A DNA stretch of 6,645 bases, taken from contig DFQF01000022.1 of the NCBI GenBank assembly GCA_002377645.1, positions 1 to 6,645 of the forward strand, written 5' to 3'. The position numbers were made by a program, and so were the translations under genes. A model generated the notes under the pieces. That model did no database searches and was not told where the DNA came from. It saw nothing but the letters and a program-made list of their open reading frames with translations. This DNA comes from Nitrospinaceae bacterium UBA3496. GTDB taxonomy: Bacteria > UBA8248. Of the stretch, positions 6,020 through 6,645 are shown piece by piece (within the stretch, counting starts at the first letter, position 1; each line of letters starts with the position of its first letter).

Positions 6020-6645
6020 ATGTCATTAATTGAACTCATTACACCAGAGAATGCCCAAGGGGAGCAGAAGAAAACTTACGAGATACTTGAACATATTCGT
6101 GCAAAACATGTCCATTCTCAGATGGCTAGTATAAATTCTCCGTTTTTGTCTCGAATTATTGCTACATTAGTGTATTCTTTAAGAGAGGGTATGGGGACTA
6201 TTCTTCCTTCCAAAATCAAACAAATTGCAATAATTAAAACGAGCCAAATTAATACTTGTGATTATTGACTGAGTCATAATACTGCTCTTGGAAAAGCAGC
6301 TGGGATAAGCGATGAAGAAGCAAAGGTTGTTTTCTCTGAAGAATATCTTGATTCTACAATTTTGACAGATCGAGAGAAAGCGGCAATACTTTGGGCGGAA
6401 CATGTTACACGAAATACAGCAAAACTACGGCCAGAAATACAGGAAGAGGTAAAGAAACATTTTTCAGATCAAGAATTATTTGAATTAACTTTTATAATTA
6501 GTTATTTCAATTTCCGAAATCGGCTACATGATTCATTGTTATTGCCTATAGATGAAGAAGATGCTTTGCAAGATACAGTCGGGCTATTGAAATTTGATCC
6601 TGCGAACATGAAAAACTATCTTCAGGCTATAGTTGATAATTGGCC
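6020..6645 (+). CDS. AhpD/CMD-family selenoprotein (in-frame TGA = Sec83; 3' partial)
   Basis: This second carboxymuconolactone decarboxylase/AhpD-like gene runs off the window. The first 82 residues end in N-T-C-D-Y. The TGA at 6266-6268 takes the place of the second redox cysteine, giving C80-x-x-U83, then L-S-H-N (H86, N87) and G-K-A-A-G. The frame then stays open for another 125 codons to the window end and keeps the family pattern: T-D-R-E-K, W-A-E-H-V-T-R-N-T-A-K, E-L-F-E-L-T, and N-R-L-H-D-S-L. It is clearly paralogous to the minus-strand gene at 4386-5012 but diverged over most of its length. The usual AhpD glutamate 12 residues before the first cysteine is Gln68. The role is inferred to be peroxide or disulfide redox chemistry in the cytoplasm. 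A SECIS-like hairpin follows the TGA. The SDR gene lies 43 bases upstream with a good ribosome site between. A pseudogene or sequencing error is the alternative. Confidence 0.85.
6266..6268 (+). other. In-frame TGA read as selenocysteine (Sec83)
   Basis: Codon order is TGT GAT TAT TGA CTG AGT CAT AAT, i.e. C-D-Y-TGA-L-S-H-N, the same alignment column as the TGA in the minus-strand paralogue. Confidence 0.82.
6282..6299 (+). promoter_or_regulatory. Candidate bacterial SECIS hairpin of the plus-strand AhpD-like gene
   Basis: CTGCT at 6282-6286 pairs with AGCAG at 6295-6299. Inside, a C-A mismatch and one further T-A pair close the loop UGGA; read more loosely it is a five-pair stem with an eight-base loop holding GG. 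The loop G is the 22nd base after the TGA, close to the spacing of the paralogue's hairpin. The fold was judged by eye. The stem is modest, so this is weaker than the minus-strand candidate. Confidence 0.5.

Noticed and set aside
6020..6268. An 82-residue stand-alone protein
   Set aside because: It would end in the middle of the active-site motif, while the same frame continues with conserved family sequence after the TGA.
4761..6268. Two pseudogenes from nonsense mutations
   Set aside because: It would require the same Cys-to-TGA change in two diverged paralogues with no other damage, each followed by a well-placed hairpin; it remains the formal alternative until selenocysteine genes are shown.
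4386..6645. Use of a genetic code with TGA as tryptophan
   Set aside because: The metallo-hydrolase, MOSC and atypical SDR genes all end naturally at TGA, Trp is written TGG throughout, and Trp would not fit the cysteine position.

Overview
The window comes from an AT-rich bacterial genome with tightly packed genes. A spirochaete of the Leptospira type is a reasonable guess, based on base composition, coding style and a lipoprotein with an L-N-G-C lipobox, but nothing here fixes the taxon. The genetic code is standard: TGA ends three ordinary genes (stops at 681-683, 3166-3168 and 5974-5976) and tryptophan is encoded by TGG.

The left part (1-4378) is a plus-strand series. It holds the 3' part of an NAPE-PLD/UlaG-like metallo-beta-lactamase-fold hydrolase, an alpha/beta-hydrolase-like lipoprotein, a classical-type short-chain dehydrogenase (SDR), a MOSC-domain sulfur-carrier protein, and a TrmA/RumA-type RNA 5-methyluridine methyltransferase with a TRAM domain and iron-sulfur cysteines. 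These look like ordinary accessory or housekeeping genes.

The right part (4386-6645) is the notable region. Two carboxymuconolactone decarboxylase/AhpD-like genes, one on each strand, flank an SDR gene. Each appears broken by a single TGA. In both, the TGA lies exactly where the family has the second cysteine of its CxxC redox motif (C-Q-Y-TGA and C-D-Y-TGA). Both frames stay open for about 125 codons afterwards and encode the rest of the family fold. Each TGA is followed at bacterial SECIS distance by a short hairpin with a G in its apical loop. The best reading is two AhpD-like selenoproteins with a Cys-x-x-Sec active site, not two pseudogenes.

The SDR between them keeps the Rossmann nucleotide-binding motifs but has replaced all four canonical catalytic residues (Asn, Ser, Tyr, Lys). 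It is followed after 43 bases by the second selenoprotein gene and is divergent from the first across a 175-base spacer that holds overlapping inverted repeats. The arrangement suggests a small co-regulated redox module: two selenol/thiol peroxidase- or disulfide-reductase-like proteins plus an atypical nucleotide-binding SDR. Substrate and physiological role cannot be read from the sequence. The selenocysteine machinery (selA, selB, selC, selD) would have to lie elsewhere in the genome.
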